This document shows, piece by piece, positions 36,529-46,510 of a stretch of DNA of 64,000 nt; positions within the stretch are counted from its first letter, which is position 1, and the number at the start of each line of letters is the position of its first letter. Both the position numbers and the translations under genes were made by a program. The DNA lies in contig NZ_JABAIL010000004.1 in NCBI RefSeq assembly GCF_012641475.1, positions 434,001 through 498,000 of the forward strand, given 5' to 3'. This DNA comes from Flammeovirga agarivorans. Its GTDB lineage: Bacteria; Bacteroidota; Bacteroidia; Cytophagales; Flammeovirgaceae. The notes under the pieces were generated by a model. That model was given only the letters and a program-made list of their open reading frames with translations, had not been told where the DNA came from and did not search any database.

Positions 36529-36632
36529 ATGAATATATTTTTCTCAGAATAAAAAAGTAATAATTAACTCTAAGTCCATAAGAACCTATGAATGATTATA
36601 TTTGTCTACAAATTTACAATTAGAAATTTAGT

Positions 36633-37721
36633 ATGACAGATCACATCGATTATTTAATCGTAGGGCAAGGACTTGCAGGGACAATTTTAGCAGAAACTTT
36701 AGAAAATAAAGGTTTTTCGTACAGAATAATTGATAATGGAGTCAAAAAAAACTCATCAAGAGTAGCTGGAGGTTTATACAATCCTATCACAGGGCGCAAG
36801 ATGGTGAAAACATGGCTTTGTGATGACCTTTGGAAAACACTTGATGATTTTTATCCAAAATTTGATCAAAAATATAATACAACATCATTTAAACCTATCA
36901 ATTTATATTTCCCATTCGATTCTCAAGAAAAACAAACCGATTGGATTAGTGCAAGTGCGGATGAAAAATATGATGGTTATATCGCTAAATTTCATGAAGA
37001 CGGTTTATATCAAGATTTCGTAGAGCCAAAGTTTGGTGGAATGGAAATTACAAGATCAGGTTATGTTGACATTCCTATTTTTTTAGATGCTTTTCTAGAA
37101 AAAGCAAAAGTAGAAGGAAGGTTAATAAACGAAGAGTTTGATCACTCAGCCTTAAGCCATAATGACAATAAAATTGTCTATAAAAATATTGAAGCTAAAC
37201 ATATTATCTTTTCTGAAGGCAATAAAGTAGAAAATAATCCTTTCTTTCCAACGTTAGATTTTAGACCGGTAAAAGGCGAATTACTACTTATAAAATTCAA
37301 AAATGCCCGTTTCCACCATATTCTAAATAAGAATGGTTTTATACTACCTATAGATGAAAATGGTACTTGCAAGTTAGGTGCAACCTACGAAAGAGTTGAA
37401 GATATGGACTCCCCATCGGAAAAAGGTAAAAGACAACTTTTAGAAAAAGTAGATAATTTGGTAAATGATGAATATGAAATACTAGATCATTGGTCAGGTA
37501 TTAGACCGGCTACTTTTGACAGACGACCTTTTATAGGAACTTCTGAGGAAAATAAAAATATTCACATTTTTAATGGGTTAGGTGCAAAAGGTGTATCTTT
37601 AGGCCCATATTTCGCTAATTTATTAATTGAACACATTGAGAAGGGAACAGAATTACCTAGAGATGTAAGATTAAATAGATTATCGAAACAGCAAAGAATA
37701 CAAATGAATACTAAAGTATGA
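36633..37721 (+). CDS. FAD-dependent oxidoreductase, DAO family
   Basis: The 362-residue protein has an N-terminal dinucleotide-binding loop YLIVGQGLAGTILAETL (residues 6-22) and a C-terminal DAO signature GIRPATFDRRPFIG with IFNGLGAKGVSLGPYFA, which closes the FAD site. Related enzymes oxidise glycine or other amines, for example in thiazole synthesis, but no partner genes are present. A TATATTTG box at 36597-36604 is a likely -7 element about 29 bases before the ATG. It overlaps the next gene by four bases (ATGA). Confidence 0.88.
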   Translation: MTDHIDYLIVGQGLAGTILAETLENKGFSYRIIDNGVKKNSSRVAGGLYNPITGRKMVKTWLCDDLWKTLDDFYPKFDQKYNTTSFKPINLYFPFDSQEKQTDWISASADEKYDGYIAKFHEDGLYQDFVEPKFGGMEITRSGYVDIPIFLDAFLEKAKVEGRLINEEFDHSALSHNDNKIVYKNIEAKHIIFSEGNKVENNPFFPTLDFRPVKGELLLIKFKNARFHHILNKNGFILPIDENGTCKLGATYERVEDMDSPSEKGKRQLLEKVDNLVNDEYEILDHWSGIRPATFDRRPFIGTSEENKNIHIFNGLGAKGVSLGPYFANLLIEHIEKGTELPRDVRLNRLSKQQRIQMNTKV

Positions 37722-38929
37722 ATACTCAACTGAATACTATATTTTCTAAACTTCAAGTTAAGTCAACAGTACTATATATTGTGATGTTGATTATTATACT
37801 TTCAGGTAGTATGGTCAAAGTTTTTATTGATGTTCAACAAGAAAAAGATTTCTTACATCAAGCAATTAAAAACTCCCAAGCATTACTTCAGTATAAAATT
37901 GCTTCTAAAGAAATAAAAAAGACAATTGATGAAGTAAGAAATAGTGGCCTTGAGTTATATAAATTCACTCACTCATCAGTATATTTTTTAAATGATAAAG
38001 GCACACCCCTTTATTGGATAGAAAATGCAGATGAAAGTAATATTCTTGAGAAGCATTCAAAAAATAAAGTCTCTTCTATCCTATTAGGTAGATTTAAAAA
38101 GAATAGGTTTAAGGAAAAAGAGATCTATAAAGGGTATTTCATTTCCAGAGTCAATGTTAGTGAAAGTAATGATCGCTCCATTGCATTAGTAATTAACCAA
38201 TATGAACTTTGGCTACAGCAAAGCATCAACACTTTTCCATTAGCACTTCTGAGTATTATCTTATTTAGTATTTTTTACTTCAGTATAAATTCATCCAACA
38301 AAAATTGGGTGTATAAACCAGTAGGAAAACTTATAAAACACCTAGAGTTTGAGGCTCAAGGTATAAGTAGTGAACTTTCTAGAGAAGTTTCTGAAGATTG
38401 GCAAAATATATTTATGGAGTTAGAGCTTTCCAGAAATAACAACAATACTCTTCTAGCACCAGAGACTGAAGAGGAAGTAACTCAAAGGTATCATGCTCAA
38501 TTAGAAGAGTTAAGGTGGGCAAAACAGCAACTAGAAAAATATCAATCAAAAGATATTGAACATGCTTCCCCTACCCAAAGTCATATCATTACTGAAGCTT
38601 TTGAAAATTCGACTATAGGAATTATGGTTACAGATCAAGATAGTATTCCTATATTTGTCAATAATAAAGCAAAGGAGATTTTAGGTAAAGGCATAAAACC
38701 AGAAACCGAAGAAGACCTCCTCGATGTTCGAAAAATTTATATCGAAGGAACTGATGCTGAAATTCCTTCAGAACAACATCCAATGATTTTAACTAAACAA
38801 ACTGGACAACCTCAATTATCAAAACATATAGAAGTGTATAACCCAAATACTGGCTTTAGAAATGGCGTAAGTATTTGCAGTGTTAAGATTGATGAAGGAG
38901 TTGTTGTTAGTTTTGTGGTTTTGAAGTAA
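37718..38929 (+). CDS. Membrane sensor protein with PAS domain, no output domain
   Basis: The 403-residue protein has a membrane helix at about 17-35, an extracytoplasmic region of about 130 residues, a second helix at about 170-190 (FPLALLSIILFSIFYFSI), a coiled-coil stretch near 255-285 (HAQLEELRWAKQQLEKYQ) and a C-terminal PAS domain (about 295-403) with AFENSTIGIMVTDQDSIPIF. I see no histidine kinase, GGDEF or methyl-accepting domain, and the protein ends just after the PAS. It may signal through a partner or be a degenerate sensor. Translation is coupled to the preceding oxidoreductase. Confidence 0.75.
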   Translation: MNTQLNTIFSKLQVKSTVLYIVMLIIILSGSMVKVFIDVQQEKDFLHQAIKNSQALLQYKIASKEIKKTIDEVRNSGLELYKFTHSSVYFLNDKGTPLYWIENADESNILEKHSKNKVSSILLGRFKKNRFKEKEIYKGYFISRVNVSESNDRSIALVINQYELWLQQSINTFPLALLSIILFSIFYFSINSSNKNWVYKPVGKLIKHLEFEAQGISSELSREVSEDWQNIFMELELSRNNNNTLLAPETEEEVTQRYHAQLEELRWAKQQLEKYQSKDIEHASPTQSHIITEAFENSTIGIMVTDQDSIPIFVNNKAKEILGKGIKPETEEDLLDVRKIYIEGTDAEIPSEQHPMILTKQTGQPQLSKHIEVYNPNTGFRNGVSICSVKIDEGVVVSFVVLK

Positions 38930-38943
38930 AAATCCTCAAATAA

Positions 38944-40305
38944 ATGGATCCATTATATAACTTATTAATCACACCTATTTATTTATGTGTGATTTATTTT
39001 TTAATAGCACCATACTTTGCAAAAAAGTGGACAAATAAATACACTCGTAAATATTTTTGGTGGGGGTTACATGCTAAAATGATTGGTTCAATAGCTTTTT
39101 GTATAATATATCAGTTTTATTATGGTGGTGGTGATACGATTGAGTATTTTAAACAAGGTGGTATTATAGTAGATGCATTTTTTGATTCTCCAAATATTGG
39201 ATATGAAACACTTATGTACAATGGTTCCAATATCAAAGGAGAAAATGCTCGTTACCTAGGTATGTTGTATATGAAAAAAAATAATAGTACTTGGCTCATG
39301 GTACAAATTTCAAGCATTGTACAATTTTTTTCATTAAAAACGTTTTATCCTACTTCTCTTTTATTTGGGTTATGGTCATTCCTTGGCTCTTGGAAATTAG
39401 CACAACTTTTTTGTAGCATTTATAAAGAAAATTATAAGTTAATATGCTTTTCAATACTTTTCATTCCCTCTTGTTTATTCTGGAGTAGTGGAATTATGAA
39501 AGAAACGGTCACAACAGGAGCCATTGGTTTTTTTGTTTTTTATTTCTGTAATGTTGCCTTTAAAAGAAAAGATTTATTTTTATCACTTATTTTTCTGATT
39601 CTACTCTTTACATTAATAAAAGTGGTAAAAGGAGCTACAATCTATGTTCTTTTACCTTGTTTAGCTTTATGGTTATTTTTATTTTATTTTAACAAGATAC
39701 CTTTACTTGTAAAATATATTTTTTCATTTATACTAATCTCAACAATACCATTAGTTCTGCTTCTTATGATTCCTAAAATTCAAGAATATATTGAGAATAA
39801 TGATGAATTTGTTGAAGCTCAAAAAACCATCAATGGTTTTCAAAGTGATCATGGAGGGGCATGGCGTAAAGGTAGAGGTCATGGAGGAGGTGATACTTCT
39901 GCCTATCATTTAAGTACAGCTGGAGATTTAAGCCTTTTAGGTATGTTAAAGTCTATGCCAGAGGCCATTAGTTTCACACTTTTTAGACCATTCCCTTGGG
40001 AAGCAAAAAAGGCTGTACAATTAATGGGAGCAGGAGAAAGTATTTTGTTTTTAATTTTAACAATATATGTTCTCTTAAAAGTTGGTTTAATAAAAACAGT
40101 AAAACAAACTTTCACAGACCCACACCTTGGCTTTGTATTGAGTTATGCTCTATTTTTTGGGTTTATTGCAGGATATATTTCATTTAATTATGGAGTATTA
40201 CAGCGTTTTAAAACTCCAATGATGCCTTTTTATACATTATTTCTTGTTATACATTATCAGTATATTGTTAAAACAAAAAGAAAAAAATTATTCAAAAAAA
40301 GATAG
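38944..40305 (+). CDS. Polytopic membrane protein at edge of the polysaccharide locus
   Basis: The 453-residue protein has about ten to eleven predicted membrane helices. A loop after helix 2 holds YYGGGDTIEYFKQGG (about 59-73), and a long central loop (about 280-325) has WRKGRGHGGGDTSAYH. The acidic DT-x-EY motif early in the chain recalls GT-C type glycosyltransferases and polysaccharide polymerases, which use lipid-linked sugars, but this is inference and the protein could equally be a polymerase of the Wzy type. The last 18 bases overlap the convergent glycosyltransferase gene. Confidence 0.6.
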   Translation: MDPLYNLLITPIYLCVIYFLIAPYFAKKWTNKYTRKYFWWGLHAKMIGSIAFCIIYQFYYGGGDTIEYFKQGGIIVDAFFDSPNIGYETLMYNGSNIKGENARYLGMLYMKKNNSTWLMVQISSIVQFFSLKTFYPTSLLFGLWSFLGSWKLAQLFCSIYKENYKLICFSILFIPSCLFWSSGIMKETVTTGAIGFFVFYFCNVAFKRKDLFLSLIFLILLFTLIKVVKGATIYVLLPCLALWLFLFYFNKIPLLVKYIFSFILISTIPLVLLLMIPKIQEYIENNDEFVEAQKTINGFQSDHGGAWRKGRGHGGGDTSAYHLSTAGDLSLLGMLKSMPEAISFTLFRPFPWEAKKAVQLMGAGESILFLILTIYVLLKVGLIKTVKQTFTDPHLGFVLSYALFFGFIAGYISFNYGVLQRFKTPMMPFYTLFLVIHYQYIVKTKRKKLFKKR

Positions 40306-41358
40306 AAAATTATCTTGATTCGATTGAACAGAATAATTTTCTTCAATTTTTTTTCTAGCTTCAATAGACATACTTTTTTCAAACGCATTTTCTAAAAATG
40401 TTGACAATGCATGATACCATTCCTCTTGTGAAGAACAGATAAAACCATTAATACCGTCATCTACAATTTCTATATTCACTCCCACTGGTGATACTATAGC
40501 AGGAATTCCTAATGCCATATACTGAAGAGCTTTAAAACCACACTTCCCCTTTGCCCAGATATCATCTTTCAGGGGCATAATACCTATATCAAATTGTATT
40601 AAATCTTGAATTTCTGTCTCTTTTGACCAAGGTTTATAAACAAGTGATTGAATAGGAAATTTAGGATCTTCATTCGAAATCATTCTAAACTCAAAATCAT
40701 AGATTTTCTCCAATTTTTGAAATACAGGGATTAGAAATTCAATATATTGTGCAGTGGTTAATGTCCCTGTCCAACCAATAATTGGTTTTGTATTCTCCTT
40801 CTTATTAAAGAGTGAAGGATTATGGTAATTCTCGGTATCAATTGTAGTAGGATTAATGACTACATTCTGGTTATACTTTTTTGCATATCCTTTAAGATAT
40901 TGGTTTCCTACACTAACAACAGAAGCCCATTTGATAATCCAATTCACCTTACCATACATCTTCAGTTTATTAAATTTTGCGTTATGTTCAGAATAGTTGG
41001 GTAACCAAATAGCATCATCAAAATCATAAATAACTTTCTTTCTTAATACTTTTGTTATGATAAACTCAAAAATAGGAGGTCCAATATGAGATGCTTCTCG
41101 ATGGATAAATATCATATCAAAGTTACCTAATTGAAACATTAAACGAAATCGTTTCATAAAAGCATTTAATATAGCCAATACCTTCTGAAAAAAATATCCT
41201 GATTGGTGAAGAATTTTCCATGCATCTAAGGTTAAAAAAGAATGATATTCATATTTTATATCATTCTTTCTAATCAAATCTAAATACTGTTCAAATCGAA
41301 ATCGCTGAGATGGAGCGATTGATGAAGGATAAGGAGCTAATATTAGTAGTTTTTTCAC
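40288..41358 (-). CDS. Glycosyltransferase, GT4-like
   Basis: The 356-residue GT-B protein has an N-terminal half with MIFIHREASHIGPPIFEF and VIYDFDDAIWLPNYSEHN, and a C-terminal donor half starting with IIGWTGTLTTAQYI near residue 193 and ending with FKALQYMALGIPAIVSPVGV near 277-296. The DFDDAIW segment occurs in several Bacteroidota GT4 proteins. Its 3' end overlaps the convergent membrane-protein gene by 18 bases. The start overlaps the stop of the next upstream gene (41355) by four bases, so they are coupled. Confidence 0.87.
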   Translation of the reverse strand: MKKLLILAPYPSSIAPSQRFRFEQYLDLIRKNDIKYEYHSFLTLDAWKILHQSGYFFQKVLAILNAFMKRFRLMFQLGNFDMIFIHREASHIGPPIFEFIITKVLRKKVIYDFDDAIWLPNYSEHNAKFNKLKMYGKVNWIIKWASVVSVGNQYLKGYAKKYNQNVVINPTTIDTENYHNPSLFNKKENTKPIIGWTGTLTTAQYIEFLIPVFQKLEKIYDFEFRMISNEDPKFPIQSLVYKPWSKETEIQDLIQFDIGIMPLKDDIWAKGKCGFKALQYMALGIPAIVSPVGVNIEIVDDGINGFICSSQEEWYHALSTFLENAFEKSMSIEARKKIEENYSVQSNQDNFLSFFE

Positions 41359-42581
41359 TTTGAAAGTAATTTTCCATAAATTTCATTATAAGCTATATCA
41401 GCTTTTGAAAAAGATCTATATTCTTCTGCTATTGCCCTAATTTTTAGATACAGATCTTCCCTGCTCATTGAGTTAATTATATTTTCAATTTCTAATAAAT
41501 TCTGCAAATAAGAATGTTTATCAAATTTTCTCATAATTGAACCTATTCCATTTTTTTCTATCACTTCGGAGTCATCTGAAATATTTTCCGTAATCACTAC
41601 AGGTAAACCCAAAGCTAGGTATTCTCCTGTTTTAATTGGTGTCCCATACCTCTTAGAAGGAACTGGAATAAAGGGTGTGAGTGCAAAGTCAGCCAGACCT
41701 ATATAATCAGCTACCTCTGAATGAGGTACAAAAAACTTAAGTACTTTACCTCTACTTAGGCCTGCCTTTTCACACCATCTTAAAATTTCTTCTTCAGAAT
41801 GATTATTCAACATCACCAATCGGAATCGATCTCCCCAATATTCTTCAGCTACCGAAAAGAAGTCAAAGACTTCTTGACTCAAGTAAGAACCGCCAAACTT
41901 ACCTGCATAAACCCCAATAATTTTATCTTCAAGATTATATTTATTTAATAACTCTTTTCTTTTTCTGTTTGCATAAGAGAACTGATTAAAATCAATACAG
42001 GCAGGCTTTACATAAAAATATTCAAAATCTGCATTAAATTTTTCTTGTGCATACTTTCTCATCTCGCTAACACAAGCAATAGCTATATTAGAACGTTTAG
42101 ATTGAAGTTTTTCAAGAGTCCATAAAATCTTAAAAGCTGTGCTATTTTTTTTCCATTCTCCTGCTTCTATCATAGGTTCTGCATGTGGTTCATAACTATC
42201 TAATATTAATATTTTCCTTGTCAATTTCGATAAAATATAACCAATTGCACCTCCTGGTGTACACCATGAATGAATGATTTTAATATTTTTTTTAAAACAG
42301 AAAACTATGAGTTTTAATAAAGTAATACCCATTTTGATCATCGAATGCATTCCAAACCTTGAGTAAGTAAAAGGTAATAACTCAATATTAAACTGACTTA
42401 AATAAGAATCAATTTTACTTCTTTCTTTTAGGTCAATTTTTTGATGTTCTTGTTCCAAGGTTAACAGATAAATCTTAGACCTTTCTGGTAAATTTCTGTT
42501 GATTATTTTTAAATATGGAAGAGTGTAAGTTTGTATTAAAGCATCATTATAACTCCAATATGTCGTTACTAGAATATTCAT
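41355..42581 (-). CDS. Glycosyltransferase, GT4-like
   Basis: The 408-residue GT-B protein carries KIIHSWCTPGGAIGYIL and ILDSYEPHAEPM in the acceptor half and IIGVYAGKFGGSYL near 219 and GTPIKTGEYLALGLPVVITE near 314-333 in the donor half. Acceptor and donor sugars are unknown. It probably starts a two-gene transcript with 40288-41358; 81 bases separate it from the next gene upstream. Confidence 0.87.
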   Translation of the reverse strand: MNILVTTYWSYNDALIQTYTLPYLKIINRNLPERSKIYLLTLEQEHQKIDLKERSKIDSYLSQFNIELLPFTYSRFGMHSMIKMGITLLKLIVFCFKKNIKIIHSWCTPGGAIGYILSKLTRKILILDSYEPHAEPMIEAGEWKKNSTAFKILWTLEKLQSKRSNIAIACVSEMRKYAQEKFNADFEYFYVKPACIDFNQFSYANRKRKELLNKYNLEDKIIGVYAGKFGGSYLSQEVFDFFSVAEEYWGDRFRLVMLNNHSEEEILRWCEKAGLSRGKVLKFFVPHSEVADYIGLADFALTPFIPVPSKRYGTPIKTGEYLALGLPVVITENISDDSEVIEKNGIGSIMRKFDKHSYLQNLLEIENIINSMSREDLYLKIRAIAEEYRSFSKADIAYNEIYGKLLSK

Positions 42582-42662
42582 AAATTATTACAAAGCAAAA
42601 TGAAAGCTAACTTTTTATATAAAAAAGGAGCAAGTAAATTAATTTACATCAAATTTTGTATA

Positions 42663-43562
42663 TCACTTTAATTTTTTAATAACTTCATATCCAATTAGAG
42701 ATTTAATTAATAAAATTAGAGAATTGATATTTAATCCATTAGATTTTAATTGTTTTAAAATATATCTAATTGACTGAGTTCTATTATTATCCAAATATGA
42801 ATGAATTGCACAAAAATACGCACTATAACCAATTAATATTTTCTTATTATTAATTGATAAATTATCATTTTTCAAAAGCTTAGATAAAGCATTTTCTCTA
42901 GCTATTATTACTTTTTGATTATTTTCAGTCATTGACCTATTATCATGGTTTATCATATGAATAGTCACTTGATCAATAATAAATATTTCATTATTGATCA
43001 AGTTTTCGACTAAAAACATCCAATCTTCCATTATTGAGTACCTTCTATCTGACTCAAATAGTTGAAATTTCTCTTTGCTATTCTTAACGCAAAAATTACA
43101 TGCAAAAGGATTTCCCTTGAGAACTACTCTATAATCATAACCACCTGACTCATATTTTTTTAAAGGAGAGTCGATAATGATATTTTTTTCGTTCACAATA
43201 TTATATTTTGTTGCAAAAAAAATGTATTTTTGATTATTGATAATATTATTGTAAAGTATTTTTAAATGATTACTTAGCATTATATCATCAGAATCTAAAA
43301 AAACAATATATTTCCCTTTTGCTTTTCTTATTCCAAAATTTCTAGCTTCTCCCCTTTCTTCATTTTCCTTCCAGTAATATCGTAATTTGCTATCACCAAA
43401 TGAATCTATAATCTCTTTCGTATTATCAAAACTACCATCATCTACAATGATTATTTCAAAATTATTAAAATCCTGTATTAATACCGATTCTAGAGTTTTT
43501 TTTATAAAATTTGCTCTATTATAGCAAGGAATTATGATTGAAAAAAAAGGGGAATTATTCAT
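42663..43562 (-). CDS. Glycosyltransferase family 2
   Basis: The 299-residue protein has a GT-A domain: SIIIPCYNRANFIKKTLESV near residue 8, the EIIIVDDGSFDNT nucleotide-binding region near 36, and the DxD-type metal motif FLDSDD near 89-94. The C-terminal 90 residues are helical and variable, as in capsule-type GT2 enzymes. It overlaps the upstream GT4 gene by eight bases. Confidence 0.88.
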   Translation of the reverse strand: MNNSPFFSIIIPCYNRANFIKKTLESVLIQDFNNFEIIIVDDGSFDNTKEIIDSFGDSKLRYYWKENEERGEARNFGIRKAKGKYIVFLDSDDIMLSNHLKILYNNIINNQKYIFFATKYNIVNEKNIIIDSPLKKYESGGYDYRVVLKGNPFACNFCVKNSKEKFQLFESDRRYSIMEDWMFLVENLINNEIFIIDQVTIHMINHDNRSMTENNQKVIIARENALSKLLKNDNLSINNKKILIGYSAYFCAIHSYLDNNRTQSIRYILKQLKSNGLNINSLILLIKSLIGYEVIKKLK

Positions 43563-44685
43563 TTATTATTATTTTATATAAATCTAAATGTTTTTGAACT
43601 TTCACTTTATTGCTATAAATATTTAATGCGTCTTTACGGGCTTGAATTGAAAAATCTTTCATTTTTTGATAATTTTCTATTGAATATACTAATGCTTTTT
43701 CAATAGAATCACTTGATTTATAATCTACTACATAAGCGTTTTTCAAATGTTCAGCTGATTGTGCAGCATAGCCTGAAAGGGTTAAAATTTGTGGGCAAGC
43801 TGAAATCATTCCTTCAATTATATTAATTCCTCCTGTCTCAACATATTTTGATATAGGAACATGTAAATGCACATTAAAAAGTTTAAAAAGACCTATTGGA
43901 TCATCTGAAAAGCCATGGTAAAATACATGATTTTTCAAGTCATACTTTAATATTAATTCATTAAATTTTGGTAGAAATTCGCCACCAGCGCCAAATATTA
44001 ACAATTTTATATTTGGATATTTATCCTTGAGTCTAAATATAGCTTTTATTGCATATTTATGGCCTTTCCAAAATTCCATTCTTGCAATCATTCCAATTAT
44101 AAAATCATTGTCATTAATTGCATATTTTCTTTTCAGATTAAAAACTCTATCATCAGAAATATTTTGATATTCTTCCTGTTTTAAACCATGATATATTTTT
44201 TGAATTTTTTCAGGTTTTATAGGCCAATTATTCTTAAGGTATTCAGCAGCAGTATCAGTAGTTGCTATAATATTTTTTGAGAGCTTAAATGTGAATAAAT
44301 CAATAATTTCCTGTTTTTTACTTTTAAAGTCTTTCGCCCAACTAACATTTTCGCAAGTAGTTACAGTTTTAACATTTAATAATTTAGCAACTATTTGACC
44401 TATAATATTTCCATAAGGCAGACTAGTGTGTATTAGATCAACTTTATAACTTTGTAAAAAGTTATATGATTTTATAATATTTTTAAAGAAATCGTAGGAT
44501 CCCTTATGATGTAAATAAAGCACATTTACACCAATTCCTTTCAAGTCTTTAACAAAAAAAGGTTCTTTTTTATTAAGTCCTATTACAATGTGATATTGTT
44601 CTATTGAATTATTTTTCAAAGATTCAGCATACCATAACCATTGTAATGACTTATCTATATGGGAAGTAAAAAATGCTAATTTCAT
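43555..44685 (-). CDS. Glycosyltransferase, GT4-like
   Basis: The 376-residue protein has the GT4 donor domain with IGMIARMEFWKGHKYAIKAI near 200 and NIIEGMISACPQILTLSGYA near 288, including the conserved Glu of the EGM segment. The N-terminal half has HTSLPYGNIIGQIVAK near 90. It is overlapped by genes on both sides (4 and 8 bases), indicating translational coupling in this run of transferases. Confidence 0.88.
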   Translation of the reverse strand: MKLAFFTSHIDKSLQWLWYAESLKNNSIEQYHIVIGLNKKEPFFVKDLKGIGVNVLYLHHKGSYDFFKNIIKSYNFLQSYKVDLIHTSLPYGNIIGQIVAKLLNVKTVTTCENVSWAKDFKSKKQEIIDLFTFKLSKNIIATTDTAAEYLKNNWPIKPEKIQKIYHGLKQEEYQNISDDRVFNLKRKYAINDNDFIIGMIARMEFWKGHKYAIKAIFRLKDKYPNIKLLIFGAGGEFLPKFNELILKYDLKNHVFYHGFSDDPIGLFKLFNVHLHVPISKYVETGGINIIEGMISACPQILTLSGYAAQSAEHLKNAYVVDYKSSDSIEKALVYSIENYQKMKDFSIQARKDALNIYSNKVKVQKHLDLYKIIINE

Positions 44686-45692
44686 TTAGATTTTCTAATT
44701 AAAGTTCTTAAAATTTTAATAAAAATAGAAGGGTATTTTAATCTTTGAAAAATAGTCTTTAACCCTTTTTCAGATTCAATCCATTTATGATTAAAATTTT
44801 TAATTATATAAGTAGCAATTCGTTTACTTTCAGTAAAATCACCTTCATTGTATTTGGATTTTAAATAATAAGACAAAAAATAAAAGAGTGTTTTCTTTTC
44901 ATCAATATTCAATAAGTTTTTGTTCACTCTGAACTTTGAGAAGTTTATATTAGATTCACAAAGATTTAAATTCAGTAAAACATCTAAGATGTATTGACTT
45001 CCTATATCAATACATCTTTGAATAAATATTTCCCTCCAATCTTCAATAAATAAATCACCTTGGCTAATTGATTTACTTGATTTATGAAATCTGTATTTTG
45101 CAAAAACATCTTCTACTTTTATAAAGGAACATTTTAATGACAATCTAGAAAAAAGGTCATAATCCATTCCATATGAATAATTCGTATTCAAATATCCTAC
45201 ATTTAATAAGTATTTTCGCTTAAAAAAAGCTGATGGTTGTGAAAATGCCATTCCTGATAAAAATCTTTCTATAGATGGATTTGAATAACCTTCTTGATAT
45301 TTAATATGCTTTCCCTTATCATCAATTTCTTCTACTACCCCATAGATAACACCTACATTATCTTTATTATTAAGAAAAAAATCATTTATCTTATTAAGTG
45401 TTCCTTCAACTAATAAATCATCACTATTAATCCAAGTAATTATTTCACCAGTTGCTTTTTGAAAACCTTTATTTATAGCATCTGACTGCCCATTATCTTT
45501 TTCACTGATCCAATAGTCTATATGGTTTTCATATTTTTTTATAATATCAACAGAATTATCAGTACTTCCTCCGTCTATTACTATAAATTCTAAATTACTA
45601 TAACCTTGATTAATTATTGACAAAATTGTTTCTTCAATAAACTCTCCTTGATTAAAACTTGGTGTAATTATAGAAATTTTCTTAGTATCCAT
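44682..45692 (-). CDS. Glycosyltransferase family 2
   Basis: The 336-residue protein has an N-terminal GT-A domain with SIITPSFNQGEFIEETILSI near residue 7, EFIVIDGGSTDNSVDII near 35 and the metal site ITWINSDD near 86-93. The ISEKDNGQSDAINKGF segment is typical of cytoplasmic GT2 enzymes that act on lipid-linked saccharides. The last 120 residues are helical and unassigned. Confidence 0.88.
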   Translation of the reverse strand: MDTKKISIITPSFNQGEFIEETILSIINQGYSNLEFIVIDGGSTDNSVDIIKKYENHIDYWISEKDNGQSDAINKGFQKATGEIITWINSDDLLVEGTLNKINDFFLNNKDNVGVIYGVVEEIDDKGKHIKYQEGYSNPSIERFLSGMAFSQPSAFFKRKYLLNVGYLNTNYSYGMDYDLFSRLSLKCSFIKVEDVFAKYRFHKSSKSISQGDLFIEDWREIFIQRCIDIGSQYILDVLLNLNLCESNINFSKFRVNKNLLNIDEKKTLFYFLSYYLKSKYNEGDFTESKRIATYIIKNFNHKWIESEKGLKTIFQRLKYPSIFIKILRTLIRKSK

Positions 45693-45703
45693 TTACATAT
45701 AAT

Positions 45704-46510
45704 TTATGACCATTTCTCTTTAAAAGAATTAATTTCCTTTGAAGTATAAAAGTACTTCATATACTTGGTATTATATATTTTATTCAATTTATGAGTATCG
45801 ATTTTTAATTTATCATAAATTAAAGTAAAACTTTCATTCCCTTTTTTTGATTTTGAATTATTAGTGTTCATCAAAATTATATCCTCCCCAAAAAAATCTT
45901 TGAAGGCATTTTTATAAACTAAATCTAACAATTCTAATTTTATACATAGAATATCAAACTTCTCACTTTTGTAAATTTGATATCCTTTCATTTTGTCAAA
46001 TTTGTATTTATAGATATCATAGTTTAAATATTTTTTAAATTCATATTCAAACCAATTTGATGTATATTCAAAGTTTGAATTTAATATATCGTTATATATA
46101 ATGTCTATTGAAATATTTTCAATATCATCATATTTATAATTCCAATTTTGGAACATATCAGATATAGCTCTACTTACAGGTTCTCTTGTTAAAGTGACAA
46201 TCTTTAACCTACACCCTGTAAAATTATTAATTACTTTTAATACCTTTTCACCTTTTATTATATTAATCAAAAAGACTTTATCTAGTTTGGGTAAAATCTT
46301 ATATAAATAGTTATTAGATAAAAAATGAACATGAAAAACATATGAATATGGGTTATTTTTCTCTATTGAGTCAAAGACTGATGAAGAACCCACTTTACCC
46401 ATTGTATAAACTAAAATAATTTCATTTTTTATTTTTAGATTATAAAAAACAAACCGAATAACAGACCTAAAAAATATAGTGATTTTTCTTAAAAAGTTTT
46501 TAATATTCAT
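45704..46510 (-). CDS. Sulfotransferase-like capsular polysaccharide protein (NKWYS-type)
   Basis: The ATG at 46510 is chosen over a TTG two codons upstream. The 268-residue protein has VYTMGKVGSSSVFDSIEK near 35, matching a sulfotransferase 5'-phosphosulfate loop, and VTLTREPVSRAISDMFQNW near 110, matching the 3'-phosphate motif. The ending FKEKWS resembles the motif that names the putative capsular NKWYS family. It likely transfers sulfate from PAPS to a glycan, though the family is little studied. Immediately upstream lies the decayed sulfotransferase. Confidence 0.72.
   Translation of the reverse strand: MNIKNFLRKITIFFRSVIRFVFYNLKIKNEIILVYTMGKVGSSSVFDSIEKNNPYSYVFHVHFLSNNYLYKILPKLDKVFLINIIKGEKVLKVINNFTGCRLKIVTLTREPVSRAISDMFQNWNYKYDDIENISIDIIYNDILNSNFEYTSNWFEYEFKKYLNYDIYKYKFDKMKGYQIYKSEKFDILCIKLELLDLVYKNAFKDFFGEDIILMNTNNSKSKKGNESFTLIYDKLKIDTHKLNKIYNTKYMKYFYTSKEINSFKEKWS

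Noticed and set aside
37718-38929. Histidine kinase
   Set aside because: No HisKA or HATPase motifs are present after the PAS domain.
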